From assembly GCA_046295675.1 (NCBI GenBank), contig JBKBMW010000015.1, positions 1 to 16,256 of the forward strand: a stretch of DNA of 16,256 bases, in the 5' to 3' direction. Position numbers and translations under genes: made by a program. Shown piece by piece: positions 6,593-14,300 of the stretch. Position 1 is the first letter of the stretch; the number at the start of each line of letters is the position of its first letter. This DNA comes from JAOAJF01 sp046295675 (GTDB taxonomy: Archaea; Micrarchaeota; Micrarchaeia; Anstonellales; Anstonellaceae). Below the pieces are notes generated by a model. It worked only from the letters and a program-made list of their open reading frames with translations. It made no database searches and was not told the origin of the DNA.

Positions 6593-7597
6593 TTAAAGTC
6601 TCATTTTTAATTTTACTCTTCCTGTGCCTACAGAAACGATTTGTCCAACAATAATGTTTTCAGTTACTCCAACAAGTTTATCTTCCTCTCCTTTCACTGT
6701 AGCATTCACCAAATGTTTAACTGTTTCTTCATATGCAGCTCTGGCCAACACACCGGTTTTTTGTCCTGCTAAACCATGCCTTCCAATGGAAGTTAGATAA
6801 CCATTTGCAGTCATTGCATCTGCAAGTAGCATGATATGTCTTTCATTTACTTCTAATCTTTGGGAATCTAACACTTGTTTTAGTTCTTGAACTAATGCAT
6901 TTCTTGCTGCTTCAATACCAAAAACTTTTTCGATTTCTTTTATATCATTAGTATAAACTCTATAAAAATCTATTTCTGGATATTCCTTTAATCCTAAAAT
7001 ATTTGAACCAGAGGCTCGAATAAAATATTCGTCATTTTCATAAATAACAATTGCTCTATTTATCCCGTTAACACCAGCAATTGTAAGCTGCTCAAGCCTG
7101 AGGGCAATTTTACGAAGGCTTTTTAGCGTTATTTTGCTTCCCTTGATATGAATGGAATTTGCTCTATTTTCTACTTCTATGGAAACAGAAGAAAGTGCTT
7201 CTTTTACTTTTTTTCTTATTTGGTCCAGATCTATTTTAAGCTCTTGTAGTTTTTTTTCATTTAGATGGACAATCACTTTTTTTTCTTCAAAATTTTCTTT
7301 AATCACTCCTACTTGGCCTAATAAAACTTCGTTAACAATTGAAGCTATTTTTTTTGCTTTTTTTTCATCTTTATTATAAGGTTCTTTCAAATATATATCT
7401 ATAATTGGTTTTTTTGGGGTTTTTCTTACATCCACTAATTCTATAAGCCTTGGAAGACCAGTTGGTACCTGTTCAGCAACCCCTGCATAATGAAAAGTTC
7501 TCATAGTCATTTGAGTTCCTGGCTCTCCTATTGATTGAGCAGCTACTATCCCAACAGCCTCACCAACGGCAATCTTAATTTCTTTTTTGTCTAACAT
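6593..7597 (-). CDS. rpoA2: RNA polymerase subunit A'' (Rpo1C) lacking the usual N-terminal extension
   Basis: A'' is the C-terminal third of the largest RNA polymerase subunit and contributes the trigger loop, jaw and part of the cleft. The conserved opening GEAVGIVAAQSIGEPGTQMT and FHYAGVAE are at residues about 9-40, and the C-terminal block ILLADAMTANGYLTSIGRHG plus AYEETVKHLVNA are intact. I use ATG 7597 because GGTGA lies five bases upstream; ATG 7609 is the alternative with four more residues. An in-frame TAA at 7618-7616 rules out any longer form. Archaeal A'' proteins I know carry roughly 50-60 residues before the GEAVGIVAAQ motif; here there are 8 to 12. It begins 22 bases after rpoA1 ends. 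Confidence 0.95.
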   Translation of the reverse strand: MLDKKEIKIAVGEAVGIVAAQSIGEPGTQMTMRTFHYAGVAEQVPTGLPRLIELVDVRKTPKKPIIDIYLKEPYNKDEKKAKKIASIVNEVLLGQVGVIKENFEEKKVIVHLNEKKLQELKIDLDQIRKKVKEALSSVSIEVENRANSIHIKGSKITLKSLRKIALRLEQLTIAGVNGINRAIVIYENDEYFIRASGSNILGLKEYPEIDFYRVYTNDIKEIEKVFGIEAARNALVQELKQVLDSQRLEVNERHIMLLADAMTANGYLTSIGRHGLAGQKTGVLARAAYEETVKHLVNATVKGEEDKLVGVTENIIVGQIVSVGTGRVKLKMRL

Positions 7598-7619
7598 TAA
7601 AATCACCATTACTCCTTAT

Positions 7620-10151
7620 TTATTTTTTATTTTTTTCGTTTTTTTCTTCGTATTTTATCACTCTTGAAAACATTGGATCTATTCCATCTCCTCCATATAC
7701 ATACTGAATAATTTTTTCACCAGCATCTCGAACTGAAAAATCTGACATGACTATTAAATCCTGAAGAGCATTAATCAATCTTCTTTGCATATATCCAGAC
7801 CTTGCAGTTCTAATAGCAGTGTTAACAAGCGATTCTCTTCCACCCATAGAGTGCTGAAAATACTCTGTTGGAGAAAGGCCTTTTTTAAATGAGCTTGCAA
7901 CAAAACCTTTTGCTAAAACACCTCTATCTCCTTTTTTAAAGTGTGGTAGAAGTCTTCCTTTATATCCTCTTGAAGGTCTTTTATTTCTAATTGCCTGCTG
8001 ACCAACCATAGAAGCCATTTGAATTGCATTTAACAAAGACCCCCTTGCACCAATGGAGGCCATGATAATTGAAGTATTATTTGTTCCAAAGTGTTTTTCT
8101 ACAATTGAACCAGACAAATCCCTAGTTTTGGAAGTAAGCGTCATTATTTTTTCTTCCAAAGATTCTCTTAATGACCTTCCTGGAATAAGTTCTAATGTTT
8201 TATTTTTGTACTGGGCAATTATTGATTCAGTTTCTCGCTTAAGATTATCTTGCAATTTTTCTATTTGTTCTAAAGCATCTTTGGAAAGAGAGTAATTGGA
8301 AAGAGAAACAGAAAAACCATTTAAAGTTATTACTTCCAAGGAAACTTTTCCAACTCTATCTAAAAATTCTTTTCCTGCTTCAAAACCTTCTAAATAAATA
8401 ATCCTTTCCAATATCTCCCCTAAAGCCTTATTATCTACTGCCCCTTGAAGCAAAATTCCATCTTTTATTATAACTACATTATCTGGATGGGGTGAGCCAT
8501 CTGGATTTTTTCTTTTGAATTTTGTATTGACGGTGCAGTTTAAGTTTTTGGGTAAAAACATTGAAAAAATAAGTTTTCCAGACCATTTATCCTTTTTATC
8601 AGGAGGTGGAAGTTTTGTAATTCCACCAATAGCCAAAAATCTGCAGGTTAATTCCTTATCAAACTCTGCTTCCTGTCTGGTTAAAAACCAACATCCTGAC
8701 ACATAATCCTCATGAAATTTAATAATAGCCTGCCCATGTCGTGGAGAAAGAATTTGATTATGTACTTTCATTAAAATCTCTGCTTCTGCTTTTGCTTCTT
8801 CTGTTTGGATTACATGTAAATTCATTTCATCTCCATCAAAATCAGCATTATAAGGTGGACAAACCAATGGATTAAGTCTTAGTGTTTTTCCAGGTAAAAT
8901 CTTTGCATTATGACATAAAATTGAAATTCTATGTAATGAAGGCTGGCGATTGAATAGGACGATATCTCCATCTATAAGTTGACGCTCTACAATCGAACCT
9001 ACAGTTAAATTATTTAAAATTTCTTGTTTTGTTTGTTGGGTGATTCTCATTTTTTTTCCATCTGGTCTAATTACATACTCTGCTTTTGGATAATCATCTG
9101 AAATTATAAATTTTTTAGCATGTTCAATATTCCAAGAAGTAACCTTTAGAGGAACAGTGAGTTCTTTTGCTATTTCTAAAGGCACGCCTACTTCATCTAT
9201 TGAGATGGAAGGATCTGGAGAGATAACTGTTCTAGCTGAGAAGTTTACTCTCTTTCCAGATAAATTATATCTAAATCTTCCCTCTTTTCCTTTAAGCCTT
9301 GCAGAAAGAGTTTTTAAAGGTCTGCCTGATCTGTGTCTAGCAGGAGGAATATTTGCAGTTTCATTATTGAAATAAGTGGTGACATGGTATTGAAGCAACT
9401 CCCATAAATCTTCTATAATCAATTGGGGAGCACCAGCATTAATATTTGCCTCCAGTCTTTGGTTAATTCTCATAATATCTACTAACTTATGAGTAAGATC
9501 ATCCTCTGACCTTTCTCCACTTTCTAAGGTAATGGATGGCCTAACTGAAACAGGAGGGACAAGTAGGCAAGTAAGCACCATCCATTCAGGTCTACAATAT
9601 TTTGGATCAATCCCAAGAGCAGCAACATCTTCATCTGGTACTGCTGCTAACCATTCTCTTATTTCTGTTGGAAGCATTATCTCTTTATCTTTATAAAATG
9701 TGGTTGGCTTGAGCAATTTTATTTCCGGAAGTTTTTGTCCAGTGTAAGGACAAACTGAAGGACGCTTAATTTTTATTTTTAATTCTTCTTCTGCAAGTTG
9801 TTTTTTAATTTTATCCAATTGTTCTGCAGACCATAAAATTCTTTTTGTATAAGGAGAAGTGTTTTGTAAAACATAAAGAATAATCTTTGCAAATTCTGGG
9901 TGAATAACTGGTCTAACTAGTTCTATATGGCCAAAATGCCCTGGAGAAGTTCCTGCCTTACCACCAGAGGTTTTATCAGTTAAACCTGGGTCAATAACAC
10001 CCATTCTTTGATCTACCAAACCTCCTTCTATCGGATAAGAATCATCATTATAAGTATCAGGCACAGTGATTTTGACTACTGACATTTTTCTTATCATCTC
10101 TGGGGAAAAGAGGGAAAATTTTATTTTATCAATCTCTTTTGTAATTAACAT
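7620..10151 (-). CDS. rpoA1: RNA polymerase subunit A' (Rpo1N) with degraded zinc sites
   Basis: A' holds the clamp, active site and bridge helix. The catalytic motif NADFDGDEMN (residues 435-444) is perfect, as are the SGKRVNFSARTVISPDP block (298-314), LFNRQPSLHR and, near the end, the bridge-helix region MGGRESLVNTAIRTARSGYM. Length 843 aa is slightly short for archaea (about 870-900). Both clamp zinc sites are degraded. Site 1 should read CxxC-x6-CxxH but is D59-x2-S62-x6-S69-x2-H72. Site 2 should read CxxC...CxxC but is S99-P-Y-T102...C134-P-Y-T137. Residues between the missing ligands keep their family identity (PGHFGHIEL, KPTTFY). Start ATG has GAGGT nine bases upstream. It follows rpoB1 by 21 bases. 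Confidence 0.97.
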   Translation of the reverse strand: MLITKEIDKIKFSLFSPEMIRKMSVVKITVPDTYNDDSYPIEGGLVDQRMGVIDPGLTDKTSGGKAGTSPGHFGHIELVRPVIHPEFAKIILYVLQNTSPYTKRILWSAEQLDKIKKQLAEEELKIKIKRPSVCPYTGQKLPEIKLLKPTTFYKDKEIMLPTEIREWLAAVPDEDVAALGIDPKYCRPEWMVLTCLLVPPVSVRPSITLESGERSEDDLTHKLVDIMRINQRLEANINAGAPQLIIEDLWELLQYHVTTYFNNETANIPPARHRSGRPLKTLSARLKGKEGRFRYNLSGKRVNFSARTVISPDPSISIDEVGVPLEIAKELTVPLKVTSWNIEHAKKFIISDDYPKAEYVIRPDGKKMRITQQTKQEILNNLTVGSIVERQLIDGDIVLFNRQPSLHRISILCHNAKILPGKTLRLNPLVCPPYNADFDGDEMNLHVIQTEEAKAEAEILMKVHNQILSPRHGQAIIKFHEDYVSGCWFLTRQEAEFDKELTCRFLAIGGITKLPPPDKKDKWSGKLIFSMFLPKNLNCTVNTKFKRKNPDGSPHPDNVVIIKDGILLQGAVDNKALGEILERIIYLEGFEAGKEFLDRVGKVSLEVITLNGFSVSLSNYSLSKDALEQIEKLQDNLKRETESIIAQYKNKTLELIPGRSLRESLEEKIMTLTSKTRDLSGSIVEKHFGTNNTSIIMASIGARGSLLNAIQMASMVGQQAIRNKRPSRGYKGRLLPHFKKGDRGVLAKGFVASSFKKGLSPTEYFQHSMGGRESLVNTAIRTARSGYMQRRLINALQDLIVMSDFSVRDAGEKIIQYVYGGDGIDPMFSRVIKYEEKNEKNKK

Positions 10152-10172
10152 AATCTCAACCTCTTTTTCATT

Positions 10173-12011
10173 TTATGCCTTATCTCTTAAAATCAATCTT
10201 GGGAAAATTCCCATAGATTTAATTTCATCAAGTAAAAGTTTGAAAGCATGCGATATCTCTACCCAATAAAGTTCAGTGCTGTTCTCGTCTAATGGTGAAA
10301 CCAATCTATTCCTAACATAGTCTTTATATCCAATTGCTCCAGTTTTTGCACATACAAGTTGATAGCTTTTGTCTGATTCCTCTAACAATCTTTCTTTTAT
10401 TAATAATGCTGCACCATAACCAATAAGACAATCTCGTTCCATTTCACCAAATCTTAATCCTCCCTCTCTTGCCCGTCCTTCAGTTGGCTGATGAGTAAGA
10501 AGTTGGACTGGTCCTCTTGCCCTAACATGCATTTTGTTAGATACCAAATGATGCAATTTTTGGTAGTATATCACTCCAATAAATAGCTTTACTTGGAACT
10601 TCATGCCAGTTCTTCCATCGTATAAAATCTCTTCTCCATACTCATCAAATCCTAAAGCCTTTAGTTCGTTGCGGAATTTTTCTTCTTTATCGCCATTAAA
10701 AGCAGTAGCATCAGCAATTTCACCAGTAATGCAAGCAGCTTTTCCTGCTAATGTTTCAAGCAAATGCCCAGCTGTCATTCTTGATGGGATGGCATGCGGA
10801 TTTAAAATCAAATCTGGAACAATACCGTCCTTTGTAAATGGCATATCATTTTGATGCAACAAAAGACCTATCACTCCTTTTTGTCCATGTCTGGAAGCAA
10901 ACTTATCTCCTTGTTCTGGGATTTTGATAGAACGAATACGAACTTTTACAAGCTTGTTTCCTGCAATAGAATCAGTAATCAAAACAGAGTCCACAATTCC
11001 CTCATCACCTGGTTTTATTGCAAGGGAATTGTCTCTTCTTTTTTCTTCCACCATTCCAAAAACAGTTATTTCTTCCAAAAATCTTGGTGGGGAAGTCTTT
11101 CCGACTATTACATCCTTTGCTTCAACATTGGATTCTGGATTTATAATTCCATCCTCACCTAAGAACCTATAAGCCCTTTCATCTCGGTATCCCTGTGCAA
11201 CAATAGGTGGAATTTCAAATTTATCTTTTTGCCCTCCTGGATAACGCCTTTCTTCTGTTTCATGGGTCTTATAAAATACAGATCTTCCCAGTCCCCGATC
11301 TACTGCAGATTTGTTGATTACAATGGAGTCTGAACTATTATAACCCATCATAGTGGTTATTGCTACTATGAAATTTTGCCCAGCAGCATGATTTGAAAAA
11401 TTAAGAATTTTATATGGGCGAGTTTGCACGAGTGGTTGCTGTGGGTAGTACATAATATGCGCTCTAGAATCATAGCGTTTGTTAAAATTCAATAAATAAG
11501 TTCCAAGAGATTGTTTTGCCATTGAACAAGCCATAGTAATTCTTGGTGAGGAATTATATTCTGGATAGGGAAGAATAGAAACAGTGGTTCCAGTTATAGT
11601 AACTGCTTCTATTTCCAAATGAGTGGTGTTAGGAGTAATCTCCTCTTCACTCAAAGCTATTAATGCATGTTCTTCTTCATCAGAATCCAAATATTCAATT
11701 ACCCCCATTGAAACTAGTTTTCCCCAACTTATCTGTTTGTTTTGGAGTTTTTCCTTTAAATCTGGTGTGAGCAAACTTTTTGAGTTTTCAACTACAATGT
11801 ATGGTCTTCTTGCTCTTCCTTGATCAGAGTTGATAAAGAATTCGGAGGTTTTTTTATTAAAATAAAAATTCACAGATTTTGGGAGATTGCCTGCCCGTCT
11901 TTCTTTTAGGAGAGTTTTAAAATATTGCTCTCCGTCTTTTACATAGCCAATAATACGACCATTATGGAATACAGCAACTTTTCCATTGTATAAATTTAAT
12001 TTTTTTGTCAT
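10173..12011 (-). CDS. rpoB1: RNA polymerase subunit B' (Rpo2 C-terminal half) with degraded zinc site
   Basis: B' is the C-terminal half of the second-largest subunit. GDKFASRHGQKG (residues 368-379), NDMPFTKDGIVPDLILNPHAIPSRM, and GGLRFGEMERDCLIGYG are all conserved. Two departures stand out. In the metal-B loop the family's G-Y-N-x-E-D is G223-Y-N-S-S227-D228, so the Glu is Ser while the Asp remains. The C-terminal zinc ribbon CxxC...CxxC is C554-x2-T557...S572-x2-D575. Flanking SHAFKLLLDEIKSMGIFPRL is conserved. I choose ATG 12011 (612 aa) with GTGGGGAT just upstream; GTG 12023 would add four residues. B'' ends 17 bases before. Splitting of B into two genes is known in many archaea. Confidence 0.96.
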   Translation of the reverse strand: MTKKLNLYNGKVAVFHNGRIIGYVKDGEQYFKTLLKERRAGNLPKSVNFYFNKKTSEFFINSDQGRARRPYIVVENSKSLLTPDLKEKLQNKQISWGKLVSMGVIEYLDSDEEEHALIALSEEEITPNTTHLEIEAVTITGTTVSILPYPEYNSSPRITMACSMAKQSLGTYLLNFNKRYDSRAHIMYYPQQPLVQTRPYKILNFSNHAAGQNFIVAITTMMGYNSSDSIVINKSAVDRGLGRSVFYKTHETEERRYPGGQKDKFEIPPIVAQGYRDERAYRFLGEDGIINPESNVEAKDVIVGKTSPPRFLEEITVFGMVEEKRRDNSLAIKPGDEGIVDSVLITDSIAGNKLVKVRIRSIKIPEQGDKFASRHGQKGVIGLLLHQNDMPFTKDGIVPDLILNPHAIPSRMTAGHLLETLAGKAACITGEIADATAFNGDKEEKFRNELKALGFDEYGEEILYDGRTGMKFQVKLFIGVIYYQKLHHLVSNKMHVRARGPVQLLTHQPTEGRAREGGLRFGEMERDCLIGYGAALLIKERLLEESDKSYQLVCAKTGAIGYKDYVRNRLVSPLDENSTELYWVEISHAFKLLLDEIKSMGIFPRLILRDKA

Positions 12012-12028
12012 AAATATCCCCACAATTC

Positions 12029-13501
12029 CTATCCTTCCTTTTCTACAGGCTCTAAACCTAACCTAAATAAAGCTTCTTCTATTTCCTCTGTGTTCTCTCG
12101 GACTGAAATCTCGCAAAATAGAGCCATGTTTTTTACCAAAGCACAAGATGGACCTTCCGGAGATTCATTTGGGCAAATTTTTCCCCAATGGGTTCCGTGT
12201 AAATCTCTTGCTTTAAAGTGAGGATGCTTTCTTGAAAGAGGCGAGATTATTCTTCTTAAATGCGAGGTTGCTGCAAGATAAGATGTTCTATCTAGCAATT
12301 GTGATACTCCTGTTTGGCCAGCTATCCAATTTCCAGTTGCCATGGAATAACGAATTCTATCAGAAAGAGCATCTGGTCTAACCAAGGTTTGTACTGCTAA
12401 TCTTCTTCCTCGTGCATCTGCTCTTGTTGCCTGATAAGAGATATCTTTTACTAAAAATTGAAAAGAATATCTAAATAATTCCTCCATTAAATCTCCAGTA
12501 AGTTTTATTCTTTTATTTGAATAATGGTCTTTATCGTCTGCCTTTATTTTTTTTGCTGCAACCAAACTTGCTCGCTGAGCCATATTAAGTAAATAATTTG
12601 CTTTTTGTAGTCTATCAGATGGATCAGTACCTATATGCGGAAGAAGATAGGTATCAAGCAAGGTTTCGGCTCTTTTTTTTCTATATTCTTCAGTTTGTCC
12701 TGGAGAGGCTTTTTTACCAATGAAATCCAATGCTTCTTGGCTATCATTGGTTTCATCAAGCTCTAAATTTAACAAGAAGTCATTTTTAACTGAATCATCA
12801 TCAGTAAGATATTTGAAAATTTTTGCTTTTTTGTCTAATCCAAGTGCTTTTAAAACAGTAATTAATAAAAGTTCTTTTGGAGAGGCAGGAAAGGTACAAC
12901 TTAAAGTTCCATCAAAGCTTCGCTCCACTGTGGTTCTTGCTCTAAATCCATAACGAGTAGAAAAAACCTTAGATACTACCATTGTATTATCTTTTTCCCA
13001 TGTTGTCATAAGCTTATTTGGTGCCAAATCCTCTATTGAAACCAACACTCGCTCTGAACCATTGATAATAAAATAGCCTCCTGGATCTGCTGGATCTTCG
13101 CCTGCAGCAATCAATTCTTCTTCTGACATATTTTCTAAATAACAAAGCTTGGATTTTATCATTACTGGAAGTTCGCCTATATATATCTCTGGAAAAGCCC
13201 TTTTTTCCACTCCATTATAAACAGGAATTACCTCCAAAAAAATAGGTGAAGCGTAGGTAAAATTTCTTTCCCTTGCTTCTGAGGGTAGTACTGTTCGCTG
13301 TGAACCATCTGCTTCTATTACCTTTGGTTTTTCTAATCGCACTTTTCCAAGATGAAGCTCAAAACCTTCAATAGATGGTTTGATTACTCCGATTTTGTCC
13401 ACTACTTCCTGAAGGCCAGATTCTATAAATTTGTTGTATGAATCTAGATGTTGTTTTACTAAAGAGTTTTCTCTAAAATATGCTTCCAATAATTCCTTCA
13501 T
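12029..13501 (-). CDS. rpoB2: RNA polymerase subunit B'' (Rpo2 N-terminal half)
   Basis: B'' carries the protrusion, lobe and fork of the second-largest subunit. Recognisable blocks in order: LPSEARERNFTYASPIF (about 73-89), GGYFIINGSERVLVSIEDLAPN, the fork region TGNWIAGQTGVSQLLDRTSYL, LSRKHPHFKARDLHGTHWG and ICPNESPEGPSCALVKNMAL starting near residue 442. The last two correspond to the family's ARDLHPTxWGRICPSETPEGPNCGLVKN with several substitutions. Length 490 aa is normal. The break with B' falls at the usual archaeal split point. AGAGGGG lies shortly before the ATG. It starts 50 bases after rpoH ends. Confidence 0.96.
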   Translation of the reverse strand: MKELLEAYFRENSLVKQHLDSYNKFIESGLQEVVDKIGVIKPSIEGFELHLGKVRLEKPKVIEADGSQRTVLPSEARERNFTYASPIFLEVIPVYNGVEKRAFPEIYIGELPVMIKSKLCYLENMSEEELIAAGEDPADPGGYFIINGSERVLVSIEDLAPNKLMTTWEKDNTMVVSKVFSTRYGFRARTTVERSFDGTLSCTFPASPKELLLITVLKALGLDKKAKIFKYLTDDDSVKNDFLLNLELDETNDSQEALDFIGKKASPGQTEEYRKKRAETLLDTYLLPHIGTDPSDRLQKANYLLNMAQRASLVAAKKIKADDKDHYSNKRIKLTGDLMEELFRYSFQFLVKDISYQATRADARGRRLAVQTLVRPDALSDRIRYSMATGNWIAGQTGVSQLLDRTSYLAATSHLRRIISPLSRKHPHFKARDLHGTHWGKICPNESPEGPSCALVKNMALFCEISVRENTEEIEEALFRLGLEPVEKEG

Positions 13502-13551
13502 TTTACCCCTCTAAATTCACAGCTAAGCATAAATTCTTTTTAATTTTACTA

Positions 13552-13803
13552 CTAACCCTTTTGGACAATTCTATAATAGTTGTACTCTCCTGTAAGGTCT
13601 TTTCTTTTAATTAAAACAATATCGCCTACTTTTGCATCTAAACCAATCAAAGCAGGGTCTGAGAGTAAAATAACAGGAAGACAAGACTCTTTTGTTTTGT
13701 AATAGGAAAGGACTTTTTGTTTTTCTTCTTCTGATAATAAAATATGTTCTCCCATCAGGCGATGAGAAATTTTTTCTTTTATAGCAGTTGCTTTTTTTAC
13801 CAA
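13552..13803 (-). CDS. rpoH: RNA polymerase subunit H (Rpo5)
   Basis: Rpo5 is the small archaeal counterpart of the C-terminal domain of eukaryotic RPB5, part of the lower jaw. The 83-residue protein shows the family pattern: HRLMGEHILLSEEEKQKVL, LPVILLSDPALIGLDAKVGDIVLIKRK, and the closing GEYNYYRIV. The start is TTG at 13803, supported by AGGTG five bases upstream and agreement with family length. It is the first gene of the operon and is followed by rpoB2, the standard archaeal order. It contains a single Cys, and the family has no zinc site. Confidence 0.93.
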   Translation of the reverse strand: MVKKATAIKEKISHRLMGEHILLSEEEKQKVLSYYKTKESCLPVILLSDPALIGLDAKVGDIVLIKRKDLTGEYNYYRIVQKG

Positions 13804-13842
13804 GAAAACACCTAGAGTATATTAACTAACCAAGAGTACAGT

Positions 13843-13857
13843 GCCTAATATTAAGGC
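13843..13857 (-). promoter_or_regulatory. Imperfect palindrome in the rpoH upstream region
   Basis: GCCTTAATATTAGGC on the minus strand lies about 25 bases downstream of the TATA-like TTTTTAAAG, so it may overlap the transcription start of the polymerase operon. It could be an operator or a short leader hairpin. It resembles the palindromes at 1460-1474 and 14573-14585. Confidence 0.3.
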
Positions 13858-13864
13858 TAAAAGA

Positions 13865-13916
13865 CTTTAAAAATTTATCTGCATTAAAAATTTAAAAACA
13901 AAAAAATTTAAAAAGG
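13865..13916 (-). promoter_or_regulatory. Two candidate TATA boxes for the RNAP-ribosomal operon
   Basis: Reading leftward, AAAACC followed by TTTTTAAATT (about 13916-13906) looks like BRE plus TATA and predicts a start near 13884 with an 80-nt leader. A nearer element TAAATTTTTAAAG (13877-13865) predicts a start near 13846 with a 43-nt leader. Either would drive the nine-gene operon. Confidence 0.4.
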
Positions 13917-13954
13917 TTTTGGTAATTTTTAATTTTTAAGTTTGGAAAATCAGT

Positions 13955-13992
13955 TTGCTAAATTAGTTGCTAGTTAGTACTTGCTAATTAGT
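13955..13992. repeat. Three near-identical TTGCTA-n-TTAGT repeats upstream of rpoH
   Basis: TTGCTAAATTAGT (13955-13967), TTGCTAGTTAGT (13967-13978) and TTGCTAATTAGT (13981-13992) form three copies spaced 12-14 bases. They lie just upstream of the candidate rpoH TATA boxes, where activator sites would be expected, and part of them also forms the left arm of a longer inverted repeat. Confidence 0.6.
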
Positions 13993-14032
13993 GTTTTTAG
14001 GCATTTTAGTTATTAATAGTATTGATAAATTG

Positions 14033-14158
14033 TTAATTTATTCCTAAATAAAGATTTTCTCCAATTCTAAAAAAATAAAAATCTTTACCTATACTATCCA
14101 ATGCAACCAAAATTTTCTCCATTTCTTTTCTTCCGATGTTTTTTAGTAAAATTTTCAT
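14033..14158 (-). CDS. Small ORF, 41 aa, function unknown
   Basis: An ATG at 14158 preceded at the ideal distance by GGTGA (four bases between) opens a frame of 41 codons ending in TAA. The translation starts MKILLKNIGRKEMEKILVAL and ends with a strand-like, aromatic FYFFRIGENLYLGIN; it could form one helix and a two-stranded hairpin. I recognise no family. Support is the strong ribosome binding site, a TATA-like GATTTAAAAC about 25 bases before it, and a plausible soluble composition. Against it are the short length and AT-rich surroundings. It lies between the domain-2-like gene and rpoH in the same direction and is enclosed by an inverted repeat. Confidence 0.5.
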   Translation of the reverse strand: MKILLKNIGRKEMEKILVALDSIGKDFYFFRIGENLYLGIN

Positions 14159-14229
14159 TTTTTCACCAAACAAAAAAAGAAAAGATGTTTTAAATCAGAT
14201 TTGAAAGGGTAAAATTCCGCTAGATTAAG

Positions 14230-14247
14230 ACTTACAATACTTACAAA
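14230..14247. repeat. Tandem 9-bp repeat ACTTACAAT/ACTTACAAA
   Basis: Two adjacent copies differing only in the last base, just inside the right arm of the inverted repeat. No known function; possibly a protein-binding site or chance in AT-rich DNA. Confidence 0.45.
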
Positions 14248-14300
14248 AAACTCTTTAGCAAGTAAACTAAGCAAATGCAAAAATAAGGATTTTTTTGTCT

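Larger units (their letters stand above)
13967..14274. repeat. Imperfect inverted repeat enclosing a 41-codon ORF
   Basis: The plus-strand segment 13967-13991 and the reverse complement of 14251-14274 align as TTGCT, AGTT and TACTTGCTAA, with only one- and two-base offsets between blocks, about 21 matches over 24 positions by hand. The shared TACTTGCTAA core (13978-13987 against 14255-14264) is perfect. In a leftward RNA the arms could pair and loop out the small ORF between them. No transposase and no clear target duplication is visible. Confidence 0.45.

Noticed and set aside
9741..10352. Idea that the missing polymerase cysteines reflect a changed genetic code
   Set aside because: The positions use ordinary Ser, Thr and Asp codons of several kinds, and TGT/TGC encode Cys at conserved places in the same operon, so no recoding is needed.
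10851..11172. Overlapping plus-strand open frames opposite rpoB1
   Set aside because: They are antisense shadows of conserved B' sequence, without ribosome binding sites or sensible protein composition.
13967..14274. Calling the inverted-repeat segment an insertion sequence
   Set aside because: There is no transposase, the internal ORF is only 41 codons and no target-site duplication is evident, so it is reported only as a repeat.
13804..14300. Possible tRNA or known structured RNA in the rpoH upstream region
   Set aside because: I found no tRNA-like cloverleaf arms, T-loop GTTC consensus or GC-rich stem; only AT-rich repeats and a small ORF.
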